The translations under genes were made by a program, and so were the position numbers. Below, in pieces: positions 24,683 to 36,100 of a DNA stretch of 64,000 nucleotides. The first letter of the stretch is position 1. Each line of letters starts with the position of its first letter. The notes beneath the pieces were generated by a model, which worked only from the letters and a program-made list of their open reading frames with translations, did no database searches and was not told the DNA's origin. The DNA comes from Zygnema cylindricum (taxonomy: Eukaryota > Streptophyta > Zygnematophyceae > Zygnematales > Zygnemataceae): the NCBI GenBank assembly GCA_037447655.1, contig JBBHKE010003295.1, forward strand, positions 1-64,000, given 5' to 3'.

Positions 24683-24886
24683 AAGCTTTGCTCCCAGTTA
24701 GGAGTGTGTGAGGTTCGGCAGGATGGGGAAGAAGAAGAAGAAAGGCAGAAGAAAGGCACTCATTCTTCAGTTGTCCGTCAAAGGTTTACACCGAAGCCTT
24801 TGGAGGAGCAACGATCCCACGAGGTTCCTTCCTGTGAGCCTAGTGAAAGGGAACTCAGCTTTGGAGGTGGCTTTGGAGGGGACAGA

Positions 24887-25014
24887 CCCGATTTTGTTCC
24901 TAAGTTCGAAAAATCTCTTTCTCGGGATCCCTTCTGTCAGAATAGGACCACCCGATTTTGTTCCTAAGTTCGAAAAATCTCTTTCTCGGGATCCCTTCTG
25001 TCAGAATAGGACCA
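24887..25014. repeat. 64-bp tandem duplication in F
   Basis: Two adjacent copies starting CCCGATTTTGTTCCTAAG at 24,887 and 24,951. Followed at about 25,025-25,310 by a second, diverged tandem repeat of about 130 bp (GTGGCAGTGGTACCAGT units). Confidence 0.9.
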
Positions 25015-25372
25015 GCCGCAGTGGGCCAGTGGCAGTGGTACCAGTGTTGAGCTCGGTCCTCATTTTACTTTTGATGAGTGGATGCGGGCAAAGAAAAAGA
25101 GGAGTTAGTTAGAAAATAAAGTCAGTAAAGGGAAGAAGAAAATTAAATAGCCAAGTCCCAGCTCCAGTGGCAGTGGTACCAGTAATGAGCCCGGTCCTCG
25201 TATTACTTTTGATGAGTGGATGCGGGCAATGAAAGAAAGAGTTAGTTAGAAAAGAAAGTCAGTAAAGGGAAGAAGAAAATGAAATAGCCGAGTCCCGGCT
25301 CTAGTGACAGTGAGAGTTTAGAAAGTTTAGAAAGTTCAAAAAGTTCAAAAAGTTCAAAAAAATCTGAAATTA

Positions 25373-26790
25373 GTGAAGATGAAAAAGCAAAGAGAAATAG
25401 GAAACGGAAGCGGAAGGAAAAAATGGTGGACGAAGACTTGGATGTTGGAGATGACGTTGAGAAAGATGATTTTTTTTCAGATGCCCAGAAAAGCCATATT
25501 GTTTAATGGTTCTAATTATATGGTTTGGAAAAAATACATTAGAGGACAGCTTGTTATTAAAAATTTGTGGAGGATAGATACAGGTGAAAAAAAAAGGCCC
25601 AAGGATCTGCAAGGTCAACAATTGTGGTTGCGAAAGGATATTTTCGCTTACATAGGAATGATGCGAAGTTGTACATGTTCGGTTTTAGACTCCTTTTTTG
25701 GCCTACGACACTGCACATGAATGTTGGGTGGGCCTTGAGGGTCAATTTGAGAGAGGAGTACAAGATAAGGGGCAATATGTTTTCAAAGAATTGATTCAAT
25801 TAAAGTTTAAGACAAATGAATCAATTGATGATGCCGTTAAGAGGTTTAATATTTTTGTCGAACAGCTTACCATTCTTGGAAGAATGTTAGATGAAGATCT
25901 CAAGCTTCACGTTTTTCTAAACGGTCTTCTAGCGTATCTTCAAAATCCTTGTGATATCCTCCAGTCCAAGAAGCGGGCAAGTCCAACAAGCGGGCAACGT
26001 ATGAGTATGCAGTGAGCTATTTAAAGAAAGTAGATAAAATAAGGGAAGGTTCGAGTAAAAGGGTAGGAAAAACAACCTCGCTCAATGTTGCAGCCGCACC
26101 AGAAACCCCAAATCTCAACCTACTTCGTGGAGGGGCTCCATATGGAGCACCTCGAAGCCGAGGTGGCGGCGCTAGAGGAGGTTTTTGGGAGAAACCGAGT
26201 AGCAGTAAGGCTCAGGCTGATTATAATGCCTTGAATGTTACGTGCTACAAGTGTTAGAAGCCATGACACTTTGCGACAAAATGCGGCTCAGGCTGATTTT
26301 AATGCCTTGAATGTTACGTGCTATAAGTGTCAGAAAACCACGACACTTTGCGGTAGAATGCCCAGACAAGGAAAAGCAGTGCTACACTTGTAAGCGTTGG
26401 GGTCATGTGAGTACGGAATGTTATGATCGATTTGATGGAGGTTCGGAAAGAGGAGGTGGTCGAGGTGACAGTGGCCGTGGCCGTGGAGGAGGTCGAGGTC
26501 GTGGGCCCGGTCGTGGAGGAAGTCATGGATATTACATGGAGTTTGATGACAAGCCCGGAGACGGATTCCAAAATTTCTCGATTTCTCTTGACATGGATTT
26601 GGATTCGGTTGTTGATGAGGATGTTACTACGGAGTGGATTATTGACTCCGGTGCAACTCATCATGTTTGTACGGATAAGACACTCTTTGAGGAGATGACC
26701 ACTTTGACAGTTCCAAAGAACATTAATTTTGCCAGTGGCCATGTGATCCCAAGACCATTAAGGTTGCCAGAGGCCATGTGATAGGTCACA
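25373..26790 (+). pseudogene. Broken gag-protease of F
   Basis: Gag pieces in shifting frames: LFNGSNYMVWKKYIRGQL (N-terminal gag fold) near 25,500, then ECWVGLEGQFE...KFKTNESIDDAVKRF near 25,720-25,860. Two CCHC zinc knuckles follow (CYTCKRWGHVSTEC near 26,380 is intact), then an RGG-rich run (about 26,440-26,530), then the aspartic protease start WIIDSGATHHVC (about 26,635). Frameshifts near 25,690 and 26,000, a stop near 26,256, and a roughly 72-bp duplication of the knuckle segment (26,214-26,355) disable it. Coding stops after the protease, directly before LTR sequence. Confidence 0.8.
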
Positions 26791-26798
26791 CAATTACC

Positions 26799-27203
26799 GT
26801 AGTGTTTCGTAGTACTGGGTGTCCGGCCCAATACACTGTTTCAGTCTTGCTGCCAAATGTTCATTTTTAGTTGTGTGTTTGAGAGGCACGTTTTCTGTGC
26901 AATGTATTCTAAAGTCTGTTGTGTGTTCTCTATACGTAGGTAGTATTCAGATTGGGTTAATGTTAGTAAATGATTAAAGGTGAGAAATTATGTACAGAAA
27001 AAAGATTCGGTGTAATATAAATGTGTATTGGCCGATGTGATCTGTGAATGTTTTTTTTTATATGTGATAAATGGTGAATGCTTTCTCTGTGCAATAAAGA
27101 TTAACGTAAGTCTATAGTAGTGATGTTTTTTTTTATATGTAATAAATGGTGAATGCTTTTGCTGTGCAATAAAGATTAAGCTAAGTGGATAGTAATGATC
27201 CTT
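26799..27203 (+). repeat. Truncated 3' LTR of F
   Basis: Matches the 5' LTR from GTTCGTAGTGTT onward (CTTGCTGCCAAATGTT, GAGAGGCACGTTTTCT, TGGCCGATGTGAT) but lacks its first 130 bp or so. It has an internal duplication of ATGTGATAAATGGTGAATGC. Confidence 0.8.
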
Positions 27204-29752
27204 TATAGAGGGAAACTTGAGGACCGAGGTAAATGTCTCCTCATAGTCAATTCCCTCTTTCTAGGTTCATCTTTTCGCCACAAACCGAGCCTTGTAGCGC
27301 TCAATGGTGTTATCCGGGTTGAGTTTGAACTTAAATACCCACTTACACCCGATTGGCTTTTTGTCAGAAGGATTGTCCACCAATTCCCATGTATCGGCCG
27401 CCATAATTGAAGCCATCTCCTCATTAATGGTTGCTTTCCACCGATTCCTCTCAAGATTTTTCATTGCCTCACCATATGTTTTAGGTTCATTGGGGTGAGA
27501 CAGTTTTGGTTACCTTGTTGTTAGCTTGTCTCTCTTGCACTCTTTTGCTAATCCTTTTTCCTCCCTCAAAATTCGTTGTCACAATAGATGGCTGCCGTGG
27601 ATTCTTCCGAACAGTTTCTACTTCTCCCCTATTCCTTGAATCCGGTTCTATTTCTACCACGTCTTCCGCTTCGGTTGGAGTTGACACTAAGGGTTCCACG
27701 GCTGAGTCTTTCTTGATCTGATTTGTACCTGCAAGATCATCATCTTCTTGAAAACTTGGATAGTTAGGAAGCTCAAAGTCATTAGAATTTTCTGACTCAA
27801 ATCTGATTTTGACGGTCTATATATGCTTAAAGGGATCTAGAGATTTCCTTTCATCCATAACCATTAGATGCTTCACTAGATTATATCTTCTTTCTTAAGA
27901 TCATAGACTCTATATCCTTAGACATCTTCATCATATTCTAGCATATATCCTTGTTTTCCTTTCAGATCTAACTTCTAATTTGACCGATCTTTGTCTAGGC
28001 TGAATACTTGACTGCCGGAAACCTTTAGGTGTGAAACATCTGGTTTTCGGCCGATCCATCTCTCATAAGGAGTTTGGCTTTTTTACTGCCAAAATAAGAA
28101 CTATATTCTTGACATAATTAGCATTATTCATTGCTTCTGCCCAGAATCTCTTCCCTATCTTCTTATCAGATAACATACTCCTAGAACTATCACTTAGTGT
28201 CCTATTTAATCTCTCGGCTACACTATTTTGCTCAAGATTTTCAAGGACGGTCTTTTGATGTTGCACTCCATCTTCTCTTAGAAAATCCTCAAATTTATTG
28301 GAAGTATACTCTCCCCCATTATCACTCCTTACTCTCTTAACAGAGGTTTCATAAAGTTTCTCATTCCACGCTTTATATTCATAAAAAACGTGTGGAGCCT
28401 TTGATTAATTTTTATGAAAATACATTCTAGAATACCGAGACTTATCGTCAATGATTGTCATCATAAACCTTTTACCACCAGGTGAGGGCACTTTGGCCAG
28501 TCCCCAAAAGGCAGTGTGTACCTAGTCAAAAACTTTATCTCTTTTATAAGTGGCTTCCTTTGGGAAGGGTAACCTAGGTGTCTTACCTGAAGCACAACCA
28601 CTAGAATCACTTATGTTTTCACTTTCTCCAAACTGAATTCCTTCCAGTATTCCCATCTTTTTCATTTCTTTCAACTTATCTAAGTGCACATGTCCAAGCT
28701 TCTTATGCCACAACATAATATCATGAACACTAGCATAATAAAGTTTTTTCTTTTCATTGTTTAAAATCAGCCTAAACATCCCTTGGATACCTTTTTTAGC
28801 ATTGAAATAAACTTCCTCCTCATAGCTAGCAGTAAAGGTTCTCTTCCTAATGCTAGTCTCAAAATCCTTATCATCTAACAAAGACGAAGAGATGAGGTTT
28901 TTGTTTAGCTCTGGAATAAACAACACATCAGAGAATGTCACTATGGATGTCTTTCCCTCCACTAAGACTTTTGGATCTACCGATCCTACCATAGTAATAG
29001 TAACTACTCTCCCATCCCCATACTCTATTTCTATCGTGGGAATCTTTCTCTTCTTAGTAAACACGTGTTTGTCCTTACACATGTGGATGGAGGCACCCAA
29101 ATCCACAATCGAACCTCCTTCACCTTTTAATCCTCCGAAGGCACATTTTTTTTGCTTTCGTGGAATTTTGACCTTGGTTTTCGTCTCCAACTCTTCATCC
29201 AACAAGAGTTTATCGTCTTCGTTCTCTGATTCCTCCTCATGTACTAAAGTCAGAAGAGCCTTTTTCTTTCCTCTCGAAGATCAATTGATCTGCCCCTCTT
29301 TTAACCAAAGTTTGGTTAGCTTAGAGCACCCAGCCATATGGTGCCTTGGTTTCTTACAAAAATGGCATAGCCCCTTAGGAGCTCTCGATAGCGACTCATT
29401 TGACTGATTTTTTTGCCACCCCCCTCCATAGTTTCCTACCTCTTTTTTGAAACCTTCTTCCTTGAATTAGTCTTGGATGCCAAGGCTTGCCCACTCTTTT
29501 CTCCCCTTCGGATCTCAAACGCATTTTCTCGAACGAGAATCATTCTACCACAAAATTCCATATCCACCTTGAGTCCGGCAAGTCCTGCACTCGGTTAACT
29601 GTATTCTCGAACTCATGAGGTAACTTTATGAGCAAGTAGTTAACCTTCTCCTTTTCAGTTTTTAGTTTTTTATCACTCTTTAGCTCCATGAAAAGTGTTG
29701 CGAGCTCATTACAAAAGTGCAACATCTTCCACTGTTTGTATACATATAAATA
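27204..29752 (-). pseudogene. G: antisense fragment of an A-family copia polyprotein
   Basis: Reading down the minus strand: gag C-terminal part (NRVQDLPDSRWIWN, near 29,560), CCHC knuckle CHFCKKPRHHMAGC (about 29,330-29,370), and protease with DLGA in place of DSGA (about 29,100). GAG-pre-integrase (LWHKKLGHVHLDKL) is near 28,700. An integrase C-terminal part contains NSVAERLNRTL (about 28,210), and the reverse transcriptase start ADTWELVD..SDKKPIGCKW is near 27,350. Stops and frameshifts are frequent. It is cut off at both ends, by the LTR of H at about 29,752 and by F at 27,204, and has no LTRs of its own here. Confidence 0.85.
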
Positions 29753-29989
29753 TTTGTCGGTCTGATCTTGTCTATCGGAGAGTATGTCATAATTAAATTG
29801 TGCGCGCCATTTCGTAATCTTCTTTTACCTAGAAGCCGTTCAATGTGATCTCTCTAATTACGTACAGTCGAGATATTCAAATTACATCAATTGTGATACA
29901 CAGTTTGAAACAACTCTGAAAAATGTTTATAAGTCCTAGAGTTTCCATTTCAGAGAATATAGAGAGGACTAAAGCTTTCAAAAACAACA
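29753..29989 (-). repeat. Partial 3' LTR of H
   Basis: Begins TGTTGTTTTTGAAAGC at 29,989 on the minus strand and matches 46,330-46,567. It breaks off at about 29,753, where fragment G starts. A polypurine tract (CTTAAAGGGAG, 30,000-29,990) precedes it. Confidence 0.75.
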
Positions 29990-30000
29990 CTCCCTTTAAG

Positions 30001-31672
30001 TTTTAGACTCTCTTAACCACTTAATCCATAAGCGTCTTTGCACAAATGTAACCTGACTACAACCACCTAAATAACTTGCGATTGCTATCGCCAAATTCTA
30101 GTTTGACTTTTTCCAATTTTTGCAGACTCATGCTCAAACCTCATATGACTCTTGCAATAACATGTCGGAAAATTGTGTCTACAGAGAATCCTTACCCTAA
30201 ATTTTGACTCCCCTAACTCTTGATTGTCTCTTATAATGTTGTCAAAATTTGTCTTTTTCACTTCAATTTTTTTTCTTAATTCTGTAAGAGTAGAAATTCC
30301 CTTTTCATCCATCATTTCATAAATTTCTAGCATATTTCTTATTGTGTTTTTTCTTTCAATATGATGTCCCTTTTATTCTTAACTCTTTCTTTTTGTAATC
30401 AATGGATATTGTTAGTCTCTTCTAAATTTTGCATTCCGCACTTGTATTTTAGAACTGTCTTAATTTTGGTGACTCCTTCAATGGTCCTTTTTATAACTAG
30501 TAGGTCAATAGCTTTCCGATCTGGTAAAAGTTCCACATTTTCCCTAGTAGGGGGCCTCCGAAACAAGTGTCATCGAACAATCTGTTGCTCTTTTTCGTAT
30601 TCTGAAAAGACATTTTCAAGAGTAAGAGGATCATTTTGGCTAGCAAATTGTGAATAATGATTTCTAATAGCATTTTCCCGATTAATTCTCCATCTCGCCC
30701 TCGAAAATTAAGTGGTTGGAGGCGAAGATTGGTTTCGACTATCAATTTTTGGTCTTAGCTCTAGCGGCAGTCCATCGGTGTTTGATAACCTTGGTCTAGC
30801 AACGAGAGGGTCTTGTTGCTCGCCCAACAACAAAACACGTTCGTCCGTACTTCTATTACATTCTCTTGGGTTTGTTTTCAAAATTTTCGTGACGACATCA
30901 TCTCGTCTTTGGTTTATCGAGGACGTTGTTTCGTTGCTGCTTTTTCTTTTTCCTCCGGAGCCCGTCATGTATGATCTAGCGACAAGATCATCTCGTCACT
31001 GGTCTAGCGACGAGACACGCTGGTTACTACTTGTGCTTGGCGCCTTATCAAATCATTCTAACGTTAAAACTTGATCCATCCTAGCTTGAGAAATGACATA
31101 TTCTATAATCGCTTATGCCTTTCTCTCAACTAACTGAGAAATGTTAGTCGATTTCTACTCATCTTTGGTAAAGATATTTCTTGTTATTACTATCATATTT
31201 TTCTCAAGTACATATACTTTATATTCTTCCGACAAATCATCGTAGCCAACTAGGAGTCCAAATATATCTTTCGGCTCCATTTTCCGCCTAATCTGAGTAT
31301 TATCTTAAAAAAAAACCTTGCTACCAAATAATATTTCTCTTTTATAGCTACTCTTATAAGGTAAAGGATTTTTATGTATCTTTCCGAAAACACATCCATT
31401 ACATGAATGTTATTTCTCTTTGTGAATTCCTATGCCTTGAATTATACCATCTTTGACATAATCTATAATACCTTTTTTGACTATTATGTCTAGACTTTCA
31501 GAGTGCACATAACTAATTCTTTTATGGCACATTTTATTTTTTGCCACACTAGTTGAATACAAAGCATCTTTTTTATTCATAATAGCAAGATTAATCCTAT
31601 GCATTTGGTATGGACCTCTTACACCTGTAAGAGCTACTCAACCTTGTTTGCTAACTATTTGTTTTCCATTTT
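30001..31672 (-). pseudogene. Decayed pol half of H
   Basis: On the minus strand from 31,672: MKNGKQIVSKQG, then LYST...CHKRISYVHSESLDIIVKKG (GAG-pre-integrase type, 31,600-31,410), then KDIFGLLVGYDDLSEEYKVY near 31,250 (integrase-to-reverse-transcriptase linker type), then hydrophilic frames at 30,968-30,000 that I cannot place. The integrase catalytic core and the reverse transcriptase are missing or unrecognisable. Confidence 0.5.
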
Positions 31673-32053
31673 TCATATGAAATTCTGAGGTCTCCATTAT
31701 CCCACAAAATGAGCAGCCTATGTAAAGCCCCTAGGATAATATTCGCCCCTTCCACTTTCCCACTTATTAGGTGCCGCCCAGGCACACAAATAATCTGACC
31801 ACCCTCATCTTTGTGAGGACAAGACTTCCTTGAGTTAAACGCAAAAAGAATCACTAAATTTGCTCCCTTGAGCAGTAAGTTATGGCTGGCCAAAGATAGC
31901 CTATAAATACAAAAGGTCACATGGAGAGAGGCGTCTCAGACATGCTAAGTTCCTAAACTCCTACTCACAGCTACTTACTATTGTACCCTAGACCAATCAA
32001 AAGAGTGTATATTGCAAGAAGGTACAGTGGCTGATTGTACTTTTTGTACGGCT

Positions 32054-33103
32054 TGTAGAAACTAATGGTTTTATTAGTATTTTCTAGGTCTGAAAAGAAA
32101 TATAGAAGTCGAGGCAGTCTATCTCTAACTTCTCTCTCCAACTCTCAAACTTGTCGCAGTCACTGAGAAATTGGAGAGGAAGCTAGAGCCATGGCTACCT
32201 TGGCTATCCTGAGGTTTACGGGAATTTTATATTAGGGTTTATATATTTAATTAAAATGTATGTGCCGCCGGCAGGATTTGATCCTTGAACCTGCCGGCCG
32301 GCAGACACGAAGTAGTCGGTAGCCTTAGCCATTTCATCTAGCGGTAGTGTTACATAGCTTATAGTTTGATAATTATTTATATATGTATACAAGCGATAAA
32401 CCATTTAACTAGAATTAATTACGGGATACATAGATCCAGTAATATGTAAATGTACGACTTACGGTACGGACATAAATCAGTACCGCGCATTTGTTTCGTA
32501 AATGAAACAAATACCGCGCATGTATTTATTACGGCTACGATTAAAGCCGAATTTAATCGGACGGCCGGGATTAGCGCCGAGATCGCGGAGGAAGATTTCG
32601 GCGGTTTGTGGCCATCGCCACATCGGATGACGCGTGGCCAAATTCCGTTGGATTGTGGAAACTCCGGAGATTATGGCACCGAATCCGGATTTGACATGTG
32701 TCGACATTTTGGCCATGTCGTACAATATCCGTACATAAAGTACACCGGCAGCTGTACTTTTGCGTACGGAACTCAATTCTGATTGGTTCCGTACATCAGT
32801 AGATAGAGTCTGTGAGTGAGATAGGACTTAGAAAAATTAGAAGATATGACCCTCTCTCCCAGAGAGCTTCTGTACAAAAGGTCAACTTTGACCCTCCATA
32901 ACTTACTGCTCAGGGGAGCAAATTCAGAGATTCTTTTTGCTATCGACTCAGGGGAGTCTTGTCTTCACAGGGGTGAAGTTGGTCAGAGTGTTTGTCTGCA
33001 AGGGTGGCAGTTATTTTTGCTTAAACACAAAGGGGTCAGGATTATCCTAGAGGCTTCTTGGAAGCTGTCCACTCTGAGGACTTATGGAGGTCTCAGAGTT
33101 TCA
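32054..33103 (+). repeat. 5' LTR of A
   Basis: 1050 bp, TG...CA. Landmarks: hairpin 32,134-32,178 followed by GCCATGGCT; antisense tRNA-like segment about 32,263-32,355; GTTTC/GAAAC palindrome 32,482-32,520; GTAC cluster about 32,717-32,795 with a CCAAT-type GATTGG. The Gag start codon lies at 33,084, in its last 20 nt. Confidence 0.97.
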
Positions 33104-36100
33104 GGTTATGGGCCCACCCTCTAGGGTGCCAATATTTAATGGAACTGGCTTCATATACTGGGAAAGTATGATGATAGGAGCTCTATGCGAAAAAAGGTTT
33201 TGGGGGATAGTGAGTGGACGATTGGGGCGTCCATCAAGTCTTGGAATTCCTCCAGGGTTTAAAGGAAGCAGATTCACCAGGAAAGAGGATTCACCTTCAA
33301 CGGAGGAAACAAAGGAAGGAGAGGTGGGGGACAAAGGAAAGGAGAAGGAGGCGACCACACCAATAGCAACTGGTTTAGCATTCATGTCACCTATTCCGAG
33401 GAACGAGGAGAATGATACTGAAACCTGGGACTTCAACAATATGGCGGCAAAGCACTTCATCCTACGCCATCTCACTCAAGGGCTTGCATGTCCTCATTTG
33501 CAGGTAGAGAGGGCATCCGATCTTTGGATGGCTCTCATAGAGATGTACCGAAGTGGTACGATTCAGCAACAACAGTTGGCTGATCAGAAAGTTAAGGAGT
33601 ATGTATACAAAGGGGGAAATATGTTGGATTTTTGCAATGAGCTTGCTACACTCTTCATGGAGCTAGAGAGTGCGGGTAAAGTTTTTAGTGAAAAAGAAAA
33701 AGTTAACTGTTTACTAATGAAGTTACCTGATGAGTTCGAGAACATAGTCAACCGTGTGCAGGACTTGCCGGACTCAAGGTGGATATGGAACTCAGTGGTA
33801 GGGATGATTCTCGTTCGAGAGAATACGATTGAGATCCGAAGGGGAGGAAAGAGTGGCCAAGCCTTGGCAACAGCGACCGATTGGAGGAACAAGGATTCCC
33901 GGAAACCAGTCAGAAACTATGGGGGTAGGGAGCGTGAAAAACAGGTTGGCGAGTTCGAACCAAGGGCTCCCAAAGGTTTATGTCATTTTTGTAAGAAACC
34001 TGGGCACTATATGGCAGAGTGCACCAAGCTAACCGAGCTTCGGTTAAAGGAGGGGCAGACCGGTGGTACCCCGAGAGGAAAGAAAAAGGCCCTTGTCACA
34101 CAGGTACTTGAGGCGGAATCCGAGGACGAGGACGATGAGCTCCTTTTGGATGAGGAGTTGGAGGCGAAAACTGAGGTTGAAATTCCACGAAGGCAGAAAT
34201 GTGCTTACGGTGGATTGAAAGGTGAAGCAGGCTGGATCATAGATTCAGGTGCCTCAATGCACATGTGTAAGGATAGACACCTGTTCACTAAGATAAGAAA
34301 GATTCCCACCGTAGAGATAGAGTACGGGGATGGGAGGATAGTCACCACTACTCTTGTAGGATCGGTAGATCTGAAAGTGTTAGTTGAAGGAAAGACATCC
34401 ATATTAACATTCTCCGATGTATTGTTTATTCCGGAGCTGAACAAAAACCTTATCTCTACATCAGTATTAGATGATAAGGGTTTTTTCACTAGCACTAGGG
34501 AAGGAGTCTTTACTGCTAGTTTTGAGGAGGATGTCTATTTCATTGCTGAGAAAGGTAGCCATGGGATGTTTAGGCTGATCTTAAGTAATGAAACGAAGAA
34601 ACTTTATTATGCTGGTGTTTATGATATTATGATGTGGCATAAGAGGCTTGGGCATGTGAATCTAGATAAGTTAAGAGAGATTAAAAAGATGGGAGTGGTG
34701 GAAGGGATTCAGTTCAGTGAGAGTGATGATATAAGTGATTGTAGTGGGTGTGCTCAAGGTAAAGCACACAGATTACCCTTTCCAAAAACAGCCACCTACA
34801 AGGGAGAAAAACTTCTAGATCTAGTACACACAGATATTTGGGGACCGGCTAGAGTGCCCTCACCGGGGGGGAAGAGATTTATGATGACTATAACTGATGA
34901 TTGGTCTCGGTATTCCCGAGTATATTTTTTGAAAAACAAGTCAGAAGCTGAGGACTGTTTTAGACAATATAAAGCATGGAGCGAAAAACTCCATGAAACT
35001 CCAATCAAGAGAGTAAGGAGTGACAATGGTGGAGAGTATACTTCTAACCAGTTTGAGGATTTTTTGAGGGAAGATGGGGTTCAACACCAAAAGACAGTGC
35101 CAGAAAATCCTGAACAGAATGGGGTAGCTGAAAGGTTAAATAGAACACTAAGTGATAGTGCTAGAAGTATGTTGTCGGGTAAGAAGATAGGAAAAAGGTT
35201 TTGGGCAGAAGCAATGAACTGTGCTAATTACCTCAAAAATAGAGTTCTTACTTCAGCTATAAAAGATCAAACACCTTATGAGAGATGGACAGGCCGGAAA
35301 CCAGACTTATCTCATTTAAAGGTATTCGGCAGTCAAGTATTCAGTCTAGATACTGATCGGTCCAATTGGAAGCTAGATCCTAAAGGAAAACCGGGATACT
35401 TATTAGGATATGATGAGGATGTTAAAGGATATAGAGTTTATGATCTAAAAAGAGAAGATATAATCTTAGTAAAGCATCTAGTAGTTATGGATGAAGGAAA
35501 GTCTGTGGATCCCTTCAAATATACAAAGTCAGTAAAAATCAGATTTGAGTCAGAAAATTCTGATGACTTTGAGCTTCCTAACTATCCAGGTTTTAGAGAC
35601 GATGACATTCTTGCAGGAACAAATCAGACCGAAAAGGACTCGGCTGTGGAAACTCCAGTGACAACTCTACTCGAAGCGGAAGACGTGGTGGAAATTGATT
35701 CGGAATCAAGGGATAGGGGAGAAGCCGAGTTTGTTCGAAAGAATCCACGAGAACCATCTATTCCGGCCTCAGATTTTGAGGGAGGGAGGAGAAGTAGCAA
35801 AAGACTGCAAGAAAAACAGGTTAATAACAAGGTAACTAAACTATCTCATCAAGATGAACCTCAAACTTATCGAGAGGCGATGACTTGTCCAGAAAGAAAC
35901 CGGTGGAAGACAGCCATCAATGAGGAGATGGCTTCAATCATGGCAGCCGATACTTGGGAGCTGGTGGACTGTCCACCTAACCGAAAACCAATCGGTTGTA
36001 AGTGGGTTTTCAAACTGAAACTGAACCCAGATAACACAATCGAGCGCTACAAGGCCAGATTAGTGGCAAAGGGATTTACACAAAAGGAAGGAATTGACTA

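Larger units (their letters stand above)
24214..27203 (+). mobile_element. F: copia-type element retaining only gag and protease
   Basis: 5' LTR 24,214-24,668 (TGTTAAG...TTTTACA), a conventional primer-binding site, a decayed gag plus the protease start, then a 5'-truncated 3' LTR (about 26,799-27,203). Integrase, reverse transcriptase and RNase H are absent. No target duplication was found, since the 3' end abuts fragment G. It belongs to a different copia lineage from A-E. Confidence 0.75.

Noticed and set aside
24708-25112. 134-codon open frame at the start of F
   Set aside because: Made of the 64-bp tandem duplication read in two frames; no gag similarity.
27204-31677. One single antisense element from 27.2 to 31.7 kb
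   Set aside because: The pieces belong to different families: G is A-like, whereas 29,753-31,677 joins in frame to H at 44.56 kb once S is removed.
32263-32355. A functional tRNA gene
   Set aside because: The T-arm carries an insertion and the anticodon arm does not fold convincingly; it is described only as tRNA-like.
32450-32782. 110-codon open frame present at two places
   Set aside because: It lies in both LTRs of A; duplication reflects the LTRs, and related LTRs do not keep the frame.
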